Below are positions 8,718 through 17,739 of a DNA stretch of 46,714 nucleotides, one piece after another. The stretch comes from an uncultured Lachnospiraceae bacterium. Its GTDB lineage: Bacteria; Bacillota; Clostridia; Lachnospirales; Lachnospiraceae. The translations under genes were made by a program, and so were the position numbers. A model generated the notes under the pieces. The model saw nothing but the letters and a program-made list of their open reading frames with translations, did no database searches and was not told the origin of the DNA. Location: the NCBI GenBank assembly GCA_949076555.1, contig CARUOB010000004.1, forward strand, positions 53,466-100,179. The letters are read 5' to 3'. The stretch's first letter is position 1, and each line of letters opens with the position of its first letter.

Positions 8718-10565
8718 ATGATAATACTGCCAAGACCCGGGAAGCTGGAAGAGAGAGAGGGGTTTTACGAGGTTGGCTTTAAGAGCCGGATCGTCATAGG
8801 CGAGACCCTTTGCGACAACGCCATGACATATGCGGGCCTGCTGCAGACGTGTCTGGAGAAAAGCACCGGTATGCACTGCGCGGTGGTCAGAGGGCAGAGC
8901 GGACCGGGAGATATCCTGCTTTCGCGCAGTGCTGCGCTTAAGGAACAGGAATATCATTTGACCGTGGAAAAAGACGGTATCCGCATTGTGGGCGGTGACG
9001 GTGCGGCGGTGCTTTACGGGGTACAGACACTCCGGCAGATGTTAGAGCAGTACGGATGTGTTATACCCTGCGTCAGGATTGAGGACGCACCGGATATGCC
9101 GGTCCGGGGATACTTTTTTGACCAGACGAGAGGGCGCGTGCTGACGCTTAAGTCATTGAAGAGACTGGTTGACCATATTAGTCGATATAAAATCAATCAA
9201 TTGCAGCTATATGTGGAGCACACGTATCTGTTTCGTGACCTGACCGAGATGTGGCGGGACGAGACGCCGCTTACGGCGCAGGATATTCTGGAGCTGGATG
9301 CATACTGCCGCGGACTGCATGTGGAGCTGGTTCCCTCGATGGCAAGTTTCGGGCATCTGTATACGCTTCTTTCCACGAGGAGTTATGGCGATTTGTGCGA
9401 GCGCAGCCACCCATGGACAGAGCCTTTTTCTTTCAGCGGCAGAATGGACCATCACACGCTGAATCCGACGGATGCGCGGGCGCTTGCGCTGATCAAGGGA
9501 ATGATTGCCGAGTACGGGGCCTTGTTTACCTCTGACAAGTTTAATATCTGTGCGGACGAGACCTTTGATCTGGGAAGCGAGAAATCCAGAGAGACGGCTG
9601 AGCGTGAAGGCGTGTCCGAGATGTACATTGGTTTTGTAGGGGAACTGTGCCGTTTTCTGGTGGAACAGGGAAAGCGGCCCATGTTTTTCGGGGACATTAT
9701 CTGCGGCAATCCGGAGTTCATAAACCGGCTTCCGGCAGATACCCTGTGCCTTACATGGGGATATGCACCGGAGCAGAGAGAGGATGAATGCCGCGCCATG
9801 GCGCAGGCGGGGGCGAACCAGTATCTGTGTCCGGGCGTATGCGGGTGGAATCAATGGATCAATCTGATCGAAAACGCTTATCGGAATATCACACGCATGT
9901 GCGGATATGGGATGAAATATCATGTACAGGGCATTCTGAATACGGACTGGGGCGATTTCGGACATATCAACGATCCGGTTTTCTCGGTGCCGGGGATGAT
10001 ATACGGGGCCGCCTTTTCATGGAATCATGAGGACACAGGGTTTGAGGAAATCAACCGTCAGATATCGCTGTTGGAATATGGGGATGACTCGCAGGCTTTG
10101 GTGGGACTGATGGACCAATTGGCAAAGCAGTCGTTGTTTAGCTGGTGGGCGGCCGTATCTTATTATGAGAAACAGGCGCTTCATTACAACCCGAAGGACG
10201 ATGCGGCCATATTCGCATCGGTGGAGCGGCAAGAAGAGGTGGCCGCGGCGGAACACAAGATTCGGCTTCTGATGCGGCAGATCAAAGAAACGGCGGTGCA
10301 TCTGCGGGAAGATTCCAAGCCGGTCATAGAGTCCCTTGTGCTTGCGGGGGAAGCGATCGATATCTGGAACAGGGCAGGAGCTTTTCTGTATGAAAAAGAG
10401 CGAGGCGGCGCCTGGAACGAAGAAGAGGCGTCTAGTCTTGCGGGCAGACTGGAGTACTGGTTCATGGCTTATAAGGAGCAATGGAGGAAGTGCAGCAGGG
10501 AAGGGGATCTGCACCGCATAGCCCAAATTATGTTCTGGTACGCGGACTGTCTGCGGGGGAAATAA
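8718..10565 (+). CDS. GH20 beta-N-acetylhexosaminidase
   Basis: This family GH20 enzyme, 615 residues, removes terminal beta-linked GlcNAc or GalNAc. The N-terminal non-catalytic GH20b-like domain (about residues 1-125) ends at the barrel start MPVRGYFFDQTRGR. The catalytic Asp-Glu pair is D280-E281 in FNICADETFDLG, as required for substrate-assisted catalysis. The tail of about 150 residues is helical. No signal peptide is visible, so it acts inside the cell on imported oligosaccharides. It lies 34 bases after GH130 and 40 before GH38, one operon. A role in trimming the GlcNAc part of N-glycans is inferred. Confidence 0.85.
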   Translation: MIILPRPGKLEEREGFYEVGFKSRIVIGETLCDNAMTYAGLLQTCLEKSTGMHCAVVRGQSGPGDILLSRSAALKEQEYHLTVEKDGIRIVGGDGAAVLYGVQTLRQMLEQYGCVIPCVRIEDAPDMPVRGYFFDQTRGRVLTLKSLKRLVDHISRYKINQLQLYVEHTYLFRDLTEMWRDETPLTAQDILELDAYCRGLHVELVPSMASFGHLYTLLSTRSYGDLCERSHPWTEPFSFSGRMDHHTLNPTDARALALIKGMIAEYGALFTSDKFNICADETFDLGSEKSRETAEREGVSEMYIGFVGELCRFLVEQGKRPMFFGDIICGNPEFINRLPADTLCLTWGYAPEQREDECRAMAQAGANQYLCPGVCGWNQWINLIENAYRNITRMCGYGMKYHVQGILNTDWGDFGHINDPVFSVPGMIYGAAFSWNHEDTGFEEINRQISLLEYGDDSQALVGLMDQLAKQSLFSWWAAVSYYEKQALHYNPKDDAAIFASVERQEEVAAAEHKIRLLMRQIKETAVHLREDSKPVIESLVLAGEAIDIWNRAGAFLYEKERGGAWNEEEASSLAGRLEYWFMAYKEQWRKCSREGDLHRIAQIMFWYADCLRGK

Positions 10566-10605
10566 ACGTAACAGTATCATATGACATTACAACAACAGGG
10601 AGAAA

Positions 10606-13600
10606 ATGAAGATGCATTTTTTAGACAAGAGAGTCAATGTGATTTGTGAGGAATTAAAAAAAATTAAGATCAAACAGAGATTTCCCGTGGAGGATTGGGA
10701 GTATAAAGAGGGAAACTTTGTGCATCCTGCGGATGCCGGAGCCGACGGGACAGACTTTCAGAAGTTTGACTGCAGGAATATGCACTGGTATGGCAAAGAC
10801 CGTCATTACTGGTTTAAGACTTTGTGGAAGGTGCCGGAGGAACTGGAGGGGAAACCCATGTGGCTTCATGTGGCCACCCAGATTGACGAGTGGGATGACG
10901 GTAAGAATCCGCAATTTCTGCTGTTTGTGAACGGGGAGGCGGTGCAGGGCATCGACATGAACCACAGAGAGGTGTTTCTGCGAGGAGAGGCGAAGGCCGG
11001 GGAAGAACTGCTCATCGAGCTGCAGGCCTATACGGGAACGCTGCACACGGAGTTTAATCTGATTGCGGAAATGCGGGAGATCGACGCGGCGATTGAGAAG
11101 CTCTACTATGACCTCTGGGTACCGCTGGCAGCTTTTCCCAGAATGGATAAAGAGGACAGGAACCGCAAGGAGATAGAGGAGATCTTAAACACTGCCGTGA
11201 ACTTCTTAGATCTCAGGACGCCCTATTCGGCAGAATTTTACGATACCTTAAAGCAGGCTTCGGACTATCTTGACAAGGCGCTGTATTCGGACATGGCGGG
11301 GTATCGGGACGTCATAGCCACCTGTATCGGACATACCCATATCGACGTGGCGTGGTGGTGGACGGTGGAACAGACCAGAGAAAAAGTCGGCCGCAGTTTT
11401 GCCACGGTATTAAAGCTGATGGAGGAATATCCGGGCTATAAGTTTATGTCCAGCCAGCCGCAACTTTATGCTTTCCTGAAAGAGCGCTATCCTGAACTGT
11501 ATGCAAGGGTGAAAGAGCGCATCGCGGAAAAGCGCTGGGAGCCGGAAGGCGGCATGTGGGTGGAGGCGGACTGCAATCTGACCTCCGGGGAGTCTCTGGT
11601 CCGCCAGTTCATGTACGGCAAGCGCTTCTTCAAAGAGGAGTTTGGCGTGGATAACCGGATATTATGGCTGCCCGATGTGTTCGGGTATTCGGGGGCGCTT
11701 CCGCAGATCATGAAAAAGTGCGGCATCGACTATTTCATGACCACGAAACTTGCGTGGAACCAGTTTGACAAAGTGCCGTATGATACGATGATCTGGCGCG
11801 GCATAGACGGATCGGAAGTACTGACCCACCTGATCACAACGCTGGGGGTTGGACAGCCCGTTTCCGATTACTTTACAACCTACAACGGCATGCTTCATCC
11901 GGATGCCATCATGGGGGGCTGGCAGCGCTATCAGAACAAGGACATCAACAACGACATTTTGATTTCCTACGGTTATGGTGACGGCGGCGGCGGGCCCACC
12001 AGAGAAATGCTGGAAACCTCTGTCCGCATGGAGAAGGGAATCAAAGGGATTCCGGCGGTGCGCCAGGAGTTTTCCCGGACATTTTTTGATGAACTGCAGG
12101 AGCGGGTCGGAAACCATAAGAGACTTCCGGTATGGGAAGGGGAGTTTTATTTTGAATACCACAGAGGGACGCTGACCTCCATGGCGCGCAATAAACGGGG
12201 CAACCGAAAGGCGGAATTTGGACTGATGGATCTGGAATTTCTGTCCGTGCTGACCATGCAGAGTATGCCTTATCCGCAGGAAGAGCTGGATGCCATGTGG
12301 AAGACGGTGCTTTTAAACCAGTTCCATGATATTCTGCCCGGCTCCGCCATTCATGAAGTGTACGAGGTCACGAAAAAGGAATATGAAGAGCTGGCATCAC
12401 GGATGGCGCAGATGGCGCAGGAGCGCCGGAAAGCGGCTGCCGGGGAGGGAGATGCGGTGACCGTCTTTAATACGGTAGGCAGAGTGAGGGATGACGTCGT
12501 ATGCCTTGGCGACTTTGAGGCGGAGGCAGTTATGGACAGCGACGGCACATGTTATCCGGTGCAGAAGACCAGAGACGGCAGCATTGCGTATATAAGTAAT
12601 CTGCCTTCCAAAGGGTACAAATCCTATACGGCGGCAAAGGCATCCGCTGTGCCAAAACCGTTTGTCCTGTCGGGCAAGTATGAGCTGGAAACGCCGTTCT
12701 ACCGGGTGAAACTGGATGAACAGGGCATGATTACAGGCCTTTATGACAAGGAAAACGACAGGGAAGTGATACAGCCCGGCAAGCGTGCGAATCTGATGCG
12801 CATGTATGAGGATAAGCCGATTTATTATGACAATTGGGATATCGATATTTTCTATACCGAAAAGTATTGGGATGTGGAAAATCTGGAGCAGATGGAGTGG
12901 ACGGAAATGGGTCCTGTCCGTGCGGCGCTCGAACTGACGAGGAAGGAGTCGAACTCTACCATCCGGCAGAAGATCATGTTCTATGCGGACAGCCGCAGGA
13001 TCGAGTTTGAAACCCATGTTGACTGGAAAGAGCACCAGACCTTGTTAAAGGTGCATTTTCCGGTGGCGGTGCATACGGACGAAGCGGTATTTGACGTGCA
13101 GTTCGGCAATCTGACGAGAAAGACACACCGGAATACAAGCTGGGATGTGGCGCGGTTTGAAAGCTGCGGTCAGAAATGGATAGATCTCTCGGAAGGGCAC
13201 TATGGCGTGTCCCTGCTCAATGACTGTAAGTACGGACATTCCGTACAGGATGCGGATATGGCGCTGACTTTGATCAAATCAGGCATTGAACCAAACCCGG
13301 TGGCCGATCAGGAGGAACACGTATTTACCTACGCGCTGTATCCTCATGCGCAGGGTTGGCGTGCGGCCGGTACGGTGGATGAGGCTTATAAGCTGAACCA
13401 GCCGCTTGTGGCGCAGCCAAATACCGCGGCGGGACCGGCATACTCTTTCGCGTCGGCGGATCATGACAATGTGATACTCGAGACGATTAAGAGGGCGGAA
13501 GACGGCGAAGGGACGATTCTTAGAATGTATGAATCCGAAAATGCCTATACAAAGGCGAAGCTGACGGTTCATGCCGACTTTGCGAAAGCATATATTTGTA

Positions 13601-13698
13601 ATCTGCTGGAAGAGAGGGAATATGAGGCCGCCGTCACGGGAAATGTGATCGATGTTGTGTTAAAGCCTTATGAAGTCATAACAGTCAGAATCCAATAA
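10606..13698 (+). CDS. GH38 alpha-mannosidase
   Basis: This family GH38 zinc-dependent retaining alpha-mannosidase, 1030 residues, is of normal length for bacterial members. The zinc site is seen as H245-I-D247 in GHTHIDVAWWW, the nucleophile as D357 in LWLPDVFGYSG, and a third zinc ligand as H574 in NQFHDILPGSAIHE. The C-terminal beta-sandwich domains follow. There is no signal peptide, so it is cytoplasmic. The start at ATG 10606 follows CAGGGAGAAA; ATG 10612 is an alternative two codons in. With GH130 and GH20 it completes a set able to dismantle mannose-rich or core N-glycan oligosaccharides. A bidirectional terminator ends the operon. Confidence 0.92.
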   Translation: MKMHFLDKRVNVICEELKKIKIKQRFPVEDWEYKEGNFVHPADAGADGTDFQKFDCRNMHWYGKDRHYWFKTLWKVPEELEGKPMWLHVATQIDEWDDGKNPQFLLFVNGEAVQGIDMNHREVFLRGEAKAGEELLIELQAYTGTLHTEFNLIAEMREIDAAIEKLYYDLWVPLAAFPRMDKEDRNRKEIEEILNTAVNFLDLRTPYSAEFYDTLKQASDYLDKALYSDMAGYRDVIATCIGHTHIDVAWWWTVEQTREKVGRSFATVLKLMEEYPGYKFMSSQPQLYAFLKERYPELYARVKERIAEKRWEPEGGMWVEADCNLTSGESLVRQFMYGKRFFKEEFGVDNRILWLPDVFGYSGALPQIMKKCGIDYFMTTKLAWNQFDKVPYDTMIWRGIDGSEVLTHLITTLGVGQPVSDYFTTYNGMLHPDAIMGGWQRYQNKDINNDILISYGYGDGGGGPTREMLETSVRMEKGIKGIPAVRQEFSRTFFDELQERVGNHKRLPVWEGEFYFEYHRGTLTSMARNKRGNRKAEFGLMDLEFLSVLTMQSMPYPQEELDAMWKTVLLNQFHDILPGSAIHEVYEVTKKEYEELASRMAQMAQERRKAAAGEGDAVTVFNTVGRVRDDVVCLGDFEAEAVMDSDGTCYPVQKTRDGSIAYISNLPSKGYKSYTAAKASAVPKPFVLSGKYELETPFYRVKLDEQGMITGLYDKENDREVIQPGKRANLMRMYEDKPIYYDNWDIDIFYTEKYWDVENLEQMEWTEMGPVRAALELTRKESNSTIRQKIMFYADSRRIEFETHVDWKEHQTLLKVHFPVAVHTDEAVFDVQFGNLTRKTHRNTSWDVARFESCGQKWIDLSEGHYGVSLLNDCKYGHSVQDADMALTLIKSGIEPNPVADQEEHVFTYALYPHAQGWRAAGTVDEAYKLNQPLVAQPNTAAGPAYSFASADHDNVILETIKRAEDGEGTILRMYESENAYTKAKLTVHADFAKAYICNLLEEREYEAAVTGNVIDVVLKPYEVITVRIQ

Positions 13699-13710
13699 GC
13701 AGGTACCACA

Positions 13711-13735
13711 AAAGGCCGCCAACCGGCGGCCTTTT
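13711..13735. terminator. Bidirectional terminator between convergent genes
   Basis: AAAGGCCGCC (13711-13720), AACC loop, GGCGGCCTTTT (13725-13735). It has A and T tracts on both sides and separates the GH38 gene from the minus-strand gene ending at 13774. Confidence 0.9.
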
Positions 13736-13773
13736 GGTATTCTCTGATGTAAAAGGTATCCCACATGTCGTTC

Positions 13774-15015
13774 CTACAGGATGGTGTCCACCATAGAACC
13801 CATGGTCGGGGCGTTTACGCCGCTACCGCCGTTATTGTAGGTCTGCTTATTCAGGGCGTCTCCCTGTGTCGCATATCGGTAAATTTGGTTGACTCTATCA
13901 GTCATCTTCTCTGCGGCGGAGTAAGCGCCGGTAAACAGATTCTTGACGCTGCTCATATCCGCGTCTTTAAATTTCTTCTCATCGATAGACAGTGTCTTAT
14001 CGGAGTTTACGGTAACGCCGAATCTGGAGAATGCACTCTTATTATTGCTTATGATGTTTTTCAGGTATCCGGCCTGATTGACTACGTTGGAGTTCGCGCT
14101 CTTGTCAGTGTTCTTGATCAGCGCATTGTAATCTTCCACGAAGGAGGAGAACGCCTTGTAGACTTCGTCCTTATTGCTGTTGCTGATATTCATGGCGCTC
14201 AATTTCTCGATGGACTTGTAAAGCGTATCCGCAGCAGCCGCCGAGGAAGCGTCCGTCACGGTCTTGTTTTTATCTTTATCCTTCGTGGAGGAGGTGCCGG
14301 AGGTACTTGTCGATGAGCCGACACCCGCATATTTGGCTTTGGAGGAGGTGACGGATTCGCCGTCCCCGGCAGCTCTGTAAATCTGGCTTGCTTTATTGAC
14401 TGCCTTGTCCGCGAAGGAGCCGATACCGCCAAAGAGCGTTTTCACCGTCCCGCCCTTTCCGTGTTCCGTGTCGGCGAGGACTTTCTTCATGGTATCCTCG
14501 TCGAAAGACAGTGTCCTGTCGGAGTTTAAGGTGATGCCGACCTTGGAAAAGAGCTTGTAATTACTGTAGTAGGAGTTATATAAAGAATCCGCCTGCTTCT
14601 GTACCGTGGTGTTGTCGCTCTTATCCGCGCTCTTCATCAGGCTGTTATAATCCTTGATAAAAGCGGAAACCGAGTCCGTGATTTTGTCGATGTTTTCTTC
14701 ACTCCGGTCGTCGTAGTTCAACGAGCCGAGAGCGGAGGCGGATTTGTAGAGAGACGCCGCGGCGGATGCGGAAGCGCTGTCTTTGATCTTTCCTGCCTTT
14801 TTTTTGTCAACTTCCCCGGACTCCTCCGCTTCCTGTTTTTCCAGTTTCGCGTAGTAAGACTTCATCATTTTTCCGTAGCTGCCGTTTTTGATGGCGGCGT
14901 AATCGCCCAGAAGAGAACTCACCCCTCCGGCATTATCCCCGCCGCTCATGCCGCCGAGCAGCGTGGAGTAGGTGTCTGCCATTCCTGAATTTAAACCGTT
15001 TAAACTGATTCCCAT
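13774..15015 (-). CDS. Protein with two tandem FliD-like repeats, function unknown
   Basis: The protein has 413 residues from the ATG at 15015, chosen because AAGGAGGGC lies directly upstream. The N-terminus MGISLNGLNSGMADTYSTLL lacks a signal peptide or membrane segment. Two internal repeats, about residues 80-215 and 256-382, share the order: Ala/Ser-rich start and LYKS, an FIKDYNSLMKSADKS or FVEDYNALIKNTDKS helix, FSKVGITLNSDRTLSFDE or FSRFGVTVNSDKTLSIDE, then VKTLF/VKNLF and QIYR. The block 'GIT-x-NSD-x-TLS-x-DE...VK-x-LF' recalls the C-terminal domain of the flagellar cap protein FliD. Between the repeats is a Ser/Thr/Lys linker. No flagellar genes flank it. It may be an exported or surface protein; the function is unknown. 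Confidence 0.75.
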   Translation of the reverse strand: MGISLNGLNSGMADTYSTLLGGMSGGDNAGGVSSLLGDYAAIKNGSYGKMMKSYYAKLEKQEAEESGEVDKKKAGKIKDSASASAAASLYKSASALGSLNYDDRSEENIDKITDSVSAFIKDYNSLMKSADKSDNTTVQKQADSLYNSYYSNYKLFSKVGITLNSDRTLSFDEDTMKKVLADTEHGKGGTVKTLFGGIGSFADKAVNKASQIYRAAGDGESVTSSKAKYAGVGSSTSTSGTSSTKDKDKNKTVTDASSAAAADTLYKSIEKLSAMNISNSNKDEVYKAFSSFVEDYNALIKNTDKSANSNVVNQAGYLKNIISNNKSAFSRFGVTVNSDKTLSIDEKKFKDADMSSVKNLFTGAYSAAEKMTDRVNQIYRYATQGDALNKQTYNNGGSGVNAPTMGSMVDTIL

Positions 15016-15340
15016 GTTATAGCCCTCCTTGTCATGATAGTTGACATCCGTGTCATGTATATGTTTGTTCCATATTTTCCTATATCTATTATTTCGTCTT
15101 TTTAGCCGATTTGTAAAGAGGTTTGGAGAAAAAATATTCACAAAAAATGCTCCAAAATCGCATACGGAGCTAATTTACTCGCACAATAGTGCAAAGCTGA
15201 AATGTTACACAAAAATTTTCAGATTTTTCTTGACAATGTCACAAAAATGTGCCCATGGGATTTGAAGTGTCTAAAATACACAAAAAAAGCGGTAAAAGAG
15301 AAATAAATAAAAGCAACATGGCGACAAATATTTTATATTG

Positions 15341-15369
15341 TTGACACAAATTGTTAAAAATGCTATAGT
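15341..15369 (+). promoter_or_regulatory. Sigma-A promoter of the PTS operon
   Basis: A perfect TTGACA (15341-15346), 17-base spacer, TATAGT (15364-15369). A purine start is expected near 15376, giving a leader of about 160 bases. Confidence 0.85.
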
Positions 15370-15492
15370 AATAGAAACGTATAAAAGTAAAAAGTGACAA
15401 AAATATAAAAAGGAAAGGGCTTTCGCGTTTTGTCCATATTGCAAGGAATGCAGGTGTATAATTTGTGCATGTTAACGTGGAGCTTTTACAAT

Positions 15493-15520
15493 CGGGCGCG
15501 CGTGGCTGCCCGCCTTTTTT
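15493..15520 (+). terminator. Terminator-like hairpin in the PTS leader (possible attenuator)
   Basis: CGGGC (15493-15497) pairs with GCCCG (15508-15512) over a 10-base loop and is followed by CC and six T. It ends 18 bases before the EIIA start codon, inside the transcript from 15341, so it may attenuate the operon. The stem is short, hence moderate confidence. Confidence 0.5.
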
Positions 15521-15538
15521 ATGAGAAAGGAGAGCGTT

Positions 15539-16039
15539 ATGGGATTTTTTCAAAATATTTTCGGGAACGGAAATAAGGAAGAGATCATACCGATTTGTGC
15601 GCCCGTGGCAGGGAAGCTCGTTCCTTTAAGCGAGGTCAGTGATCCTACGTTTTCTGACGGTATCTTGGGACAGGGGGCGGCAGTCATTCCTACGGAAAAT
15701 CAGTTTTTCTCTCCCGTGGACGGTACGGTCAACACGGTGTTTCCTACCGGACATGCGGCGGCGCTCACCTCTGCGGAAGGTGTGGAGGTATTGCTGCATA
15801 TCGGGCTGGATACGGTGAAGCTGAACGGAAAACATTTTACCATTCATGTAGAGGAAGGCCAGCAGGTCAAAAAGGGAGATCTGCTTCTGGAGGCGGATCT
15901 GGAACAGATCAAGGCCGAGGGATTTGACACGATCACACCTGTTATTGTCTGCAACACGGAAGAATTTTCAGAAATCATGATGGCGCGTGGCAATAAGGTG
16001 TCGGTTGGGGATACGATCATAAATATCAGAAAAGAATGA
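15539..16039 (+). CDS. crr: PTS glucose-type EIIA component
   Basis: This soluble EIIA domain of the glucose/GlcNAc PTS family, 166 residues, takes phosphate from HPr and passes it to an EIIB. The start at ATG 15539 has AAGGAGAGCG upstream; the in-frame ATG at 15521 lies on the terminator-like T run. The fold signature APVAGKLVPLSEVSDPTFSD opens the domain, and the phosphorylated His 87 is in VEVLLHIGLDTVKLNG. The downstream NagE-type EIICB lacks its own EIIA, so this gene is the natural partner. It is the first gene of the EIIA-EI-HPr-EIICB operon. Confidence 0.92.
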   Translation: MGFFQNIFGNGNKEEIIPICAPVAGKLVPLSEVSDPTFSDGILGQGAAVIPTENQFFSPVDGTVNTVFPTGHAAALTSAEGVEVLLHIGLDTVKLNGKHFTIHVEEGQQVKKGDLLLEADLEQIKAEGFDTITPVIVCNTEEFSEIMMARGNKVSVGDTIINIRKE

Positions 16040-16061
16040 TGTCGTTTTGAGGGAGATTTAA

Positions 16062-17678
16062 ATGGATAGGTATAGCGGAAAGAGCGTGATGAGAGGGATT
16101 GCCATAGGAAGGATTTACCTCTATCAGAAGGTTGATATTCAGGTGACGGATCAGAAGATAGCGGACCCGGCGGCTGAGAAGGAGCGGCTTTTTTCTGCCG
16201 TAGAGCAGGCGAAAACGCAGCTTACGAGGCTTTATGACGATGCTCTGCAGAACGTGGGAGAGGATCACGCGGCTATCTTTGACGTACACAAAATGCTTCT
16301 GGAGGATGAGGACTATCTGGAAGCTGCTACAGGGGAGATAGAAAACGGCTTCAACGCGGTGTACGCGGTAGATCAGGCGGGCACGCAGTTCGCGGAGCTG
16401 TTTGCGTCGATGGACGACGAGTATATGAGAGGAAGAGCGGCGGATATCCGGGATATCTCCAGGAGAGTGATCCGCATTCTTCTCGATCTGCCGGAGGAGG
16501 AGATCAACTCGGATGAACCGGTGGTTCTGGTGGCTGAGGACCTGACACCCAGCGAGACGGTGAAACTTGACAAGAGAAAGATTTTGGGATTTGTGACAGT
16601 GAAAGGCTCGGCAAATTCCCACACGGCGATTCTGGCCAGAAGCATGAATCTGCCGGCGCTGGTGAATGTAGACATCGGCCTTTCGGAAGAACTGCACGGG
16701 AAGACCTGCGTGGTGGACGGATTTGAGGGCGAACTTCTGGTGGAGCCTGAGGAGGGGATACTTGCCGACAAGGTTGTACGCAAAAACCAGTGGGTAGCCG
16801 ATCTGGAAGCGCTTGAGAAACTGAAAGGGCAGGACAATGTCACCCGGAGCGGAAAGCGGATCGACATTTTTGCGAATATCGGCAACGTGGCGGACGCAGA
16901 CGCGGCCTGTGCGGCGGATGCCGGAGGAATCGGCCTTTTCAGAAGCGAATTTCTCTATCTGGGGAGAGAGACATTTCCCTCGGAGGAGGAACAGTACGCG
17001 AGCTATAAGGCTGTTCTCGAGAAGATGGAAGGAAAGAAAGTAGTGATCCGCACGATGGATATTGGGGCGGATAAGAAAGTGGACTACTTTGGACTGGAGC
17101 CGGAAGAGAATCCGGCGCTCGGATACCGGGCAATCCGCATCTGTCTGGACAGAGAGGAGATATTCATCACCCAGCTTCGGGCGCTCTACCGTGCGGCGGC
17201 CCATGGTAAGCTGGCCATCATGTTCCCCATGATCATATCCGTGGATGAGGTACAGCGGATCAAGCAGATCGTGGAGATGGTGAAGGAGGAGCTTACAAAA
17301 GAAGGCTATCCCGTGGGAGAGGCGGAGCTTGGCATTATGATTGAGACTCCGGCGGCGGCTGTGATTTCAGATAAATTAGCGAAAGAAGTGGACTTTTTCA
17401 GCATAGGCACCAACGATCTCACGCAGTATACGCTGGCGGTAGACCGGCAGAATCAGAAATTGGAAGGGATCTGTGATACCCACCATGAGGCGCTTATGCG
17501 GTTGATTGAGATGACTGTGAAAAATGCCCATGAAGCGGGCATCTGGGCAGGCATCTGCGGAGAACTGGGAGCCGATACGGAGCTGACAGAGTGGTTTTTA
17601 AAGATAGGTGTTGATGAGCTGAGCGTTGCGGCGTCAGCAGTGCTAAAGGTACGTGGGGCGGTGAGAGCGCTGCCATAA
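16062..17678 (+). CDS. ptsI: PTS enzyme I (phosphoenolpyruvate-protein phosphotransferase)
   Basis: This is enzyme I, 538 residues, which transfers phosphate from phosphoenolpyruvate to HPr. The N-terminal part starts YSGKSVMRGIAIGRIYLY. The phospho-His is H187 in VKGSANSHTAILARS; the residues before it (GSANSH) differ from the common GGRTSH, a variation seen within the family. The PEP-binding barrel has GLFRSEFLYL, TMDIGADK, IMIETPAAA and SIGTNDLTQYTLAVDR, and the C-terminal Cys loop is GICGELGAD. All functional motifs look intact. It starts 22 bases after the EIIA gene and is followed by HPr, an unusual order, since ptsH usually precedes ptsI. Confidence 0.93.
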   Translation: MDRYSGKSVMRGIAIGRIYLYQKVDIQVTDQKIADPAAEKERLFSAVEQAKTQLTRLYDDALQNVGEDHAAIFDVHKMLLEDEDYLEAATGEIENGFNAVYAVDQAGTQFAELFASMDDEYMRGRAADIRDISRRVIRILLDLPEEEINSDEPVVLVAEDLTPSETVKLDKRKILGFVTVKGSANSHTAILARSMNLPALVNVDIGLSEELHGKTCVVDGFEGELLVEPEEGILADKVVRKNQWVADLEALEKLKGQDNVTRSGKRIDIFANIGNVADADAACAADAGGIGLFRSEFLYLGRETFPSEEEQYASYKAVLEKMEGKKVVIRTMDIGADKKVDYFGLEPEENPALGYRAIRICLDREEIFITQLRALYRAAAHGKLAIMFPMIISVDEVQRIKQIVEMVKEELTKEGYPVGEAELGIMIETPAAAVISDKLAKEVDFFSIGTNDLTQYTLAVDRQNQKLEGICDTHHEALMRLIEMTVKNAHEAGIWAGICGELGADTELTEWFLKIGVDELSVAASAVLKVRGAVRALP

Positions 17679-17679
17679 A

Positions 17680-17709
17680 TACCCGGATGCGGAAGCGTTT
17701 CCGGGGGTA
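17680..17709 (+). other. Stem-loop between ptsI and ptsH
   Basis: TACCCGGA (17680-17687) pairs with TCCGG...GGGTA (17700-17709, one bulge). There is no T tract, so it is probably an mRNA processing or stabilising structure rather than a terminator. Confidence 0.5.
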
Positions 17710-17739
17710 CATATAATTTAAGGAGGGAGGATATAAGAA

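Larger units (their letters stand above)
15016..15538. other. Divergent intergenic region and leader of the PTS operon
   Basis: This 523-base, AT-rich gap separates divergently transcribed genes. On the plus strand it has the strong promoter at 15341-15369 and a 5' leader of about 160 bases that ends in a terminator-like hairpin at 15493-15520. A small hairpin, GCAC-AATA-GTGC, lies at 15181-15192. No clear promoter could be picked for the minus-strand gene, and no ORF here looks real. Confidence 0.5.

Noticed and set aside
16026..17204. A 392-residue open frame on the minus strand
   Set aside because: It is antisense to ptsI, whose motifs are all intact; the translation has no domain and shows typical shadow composition.
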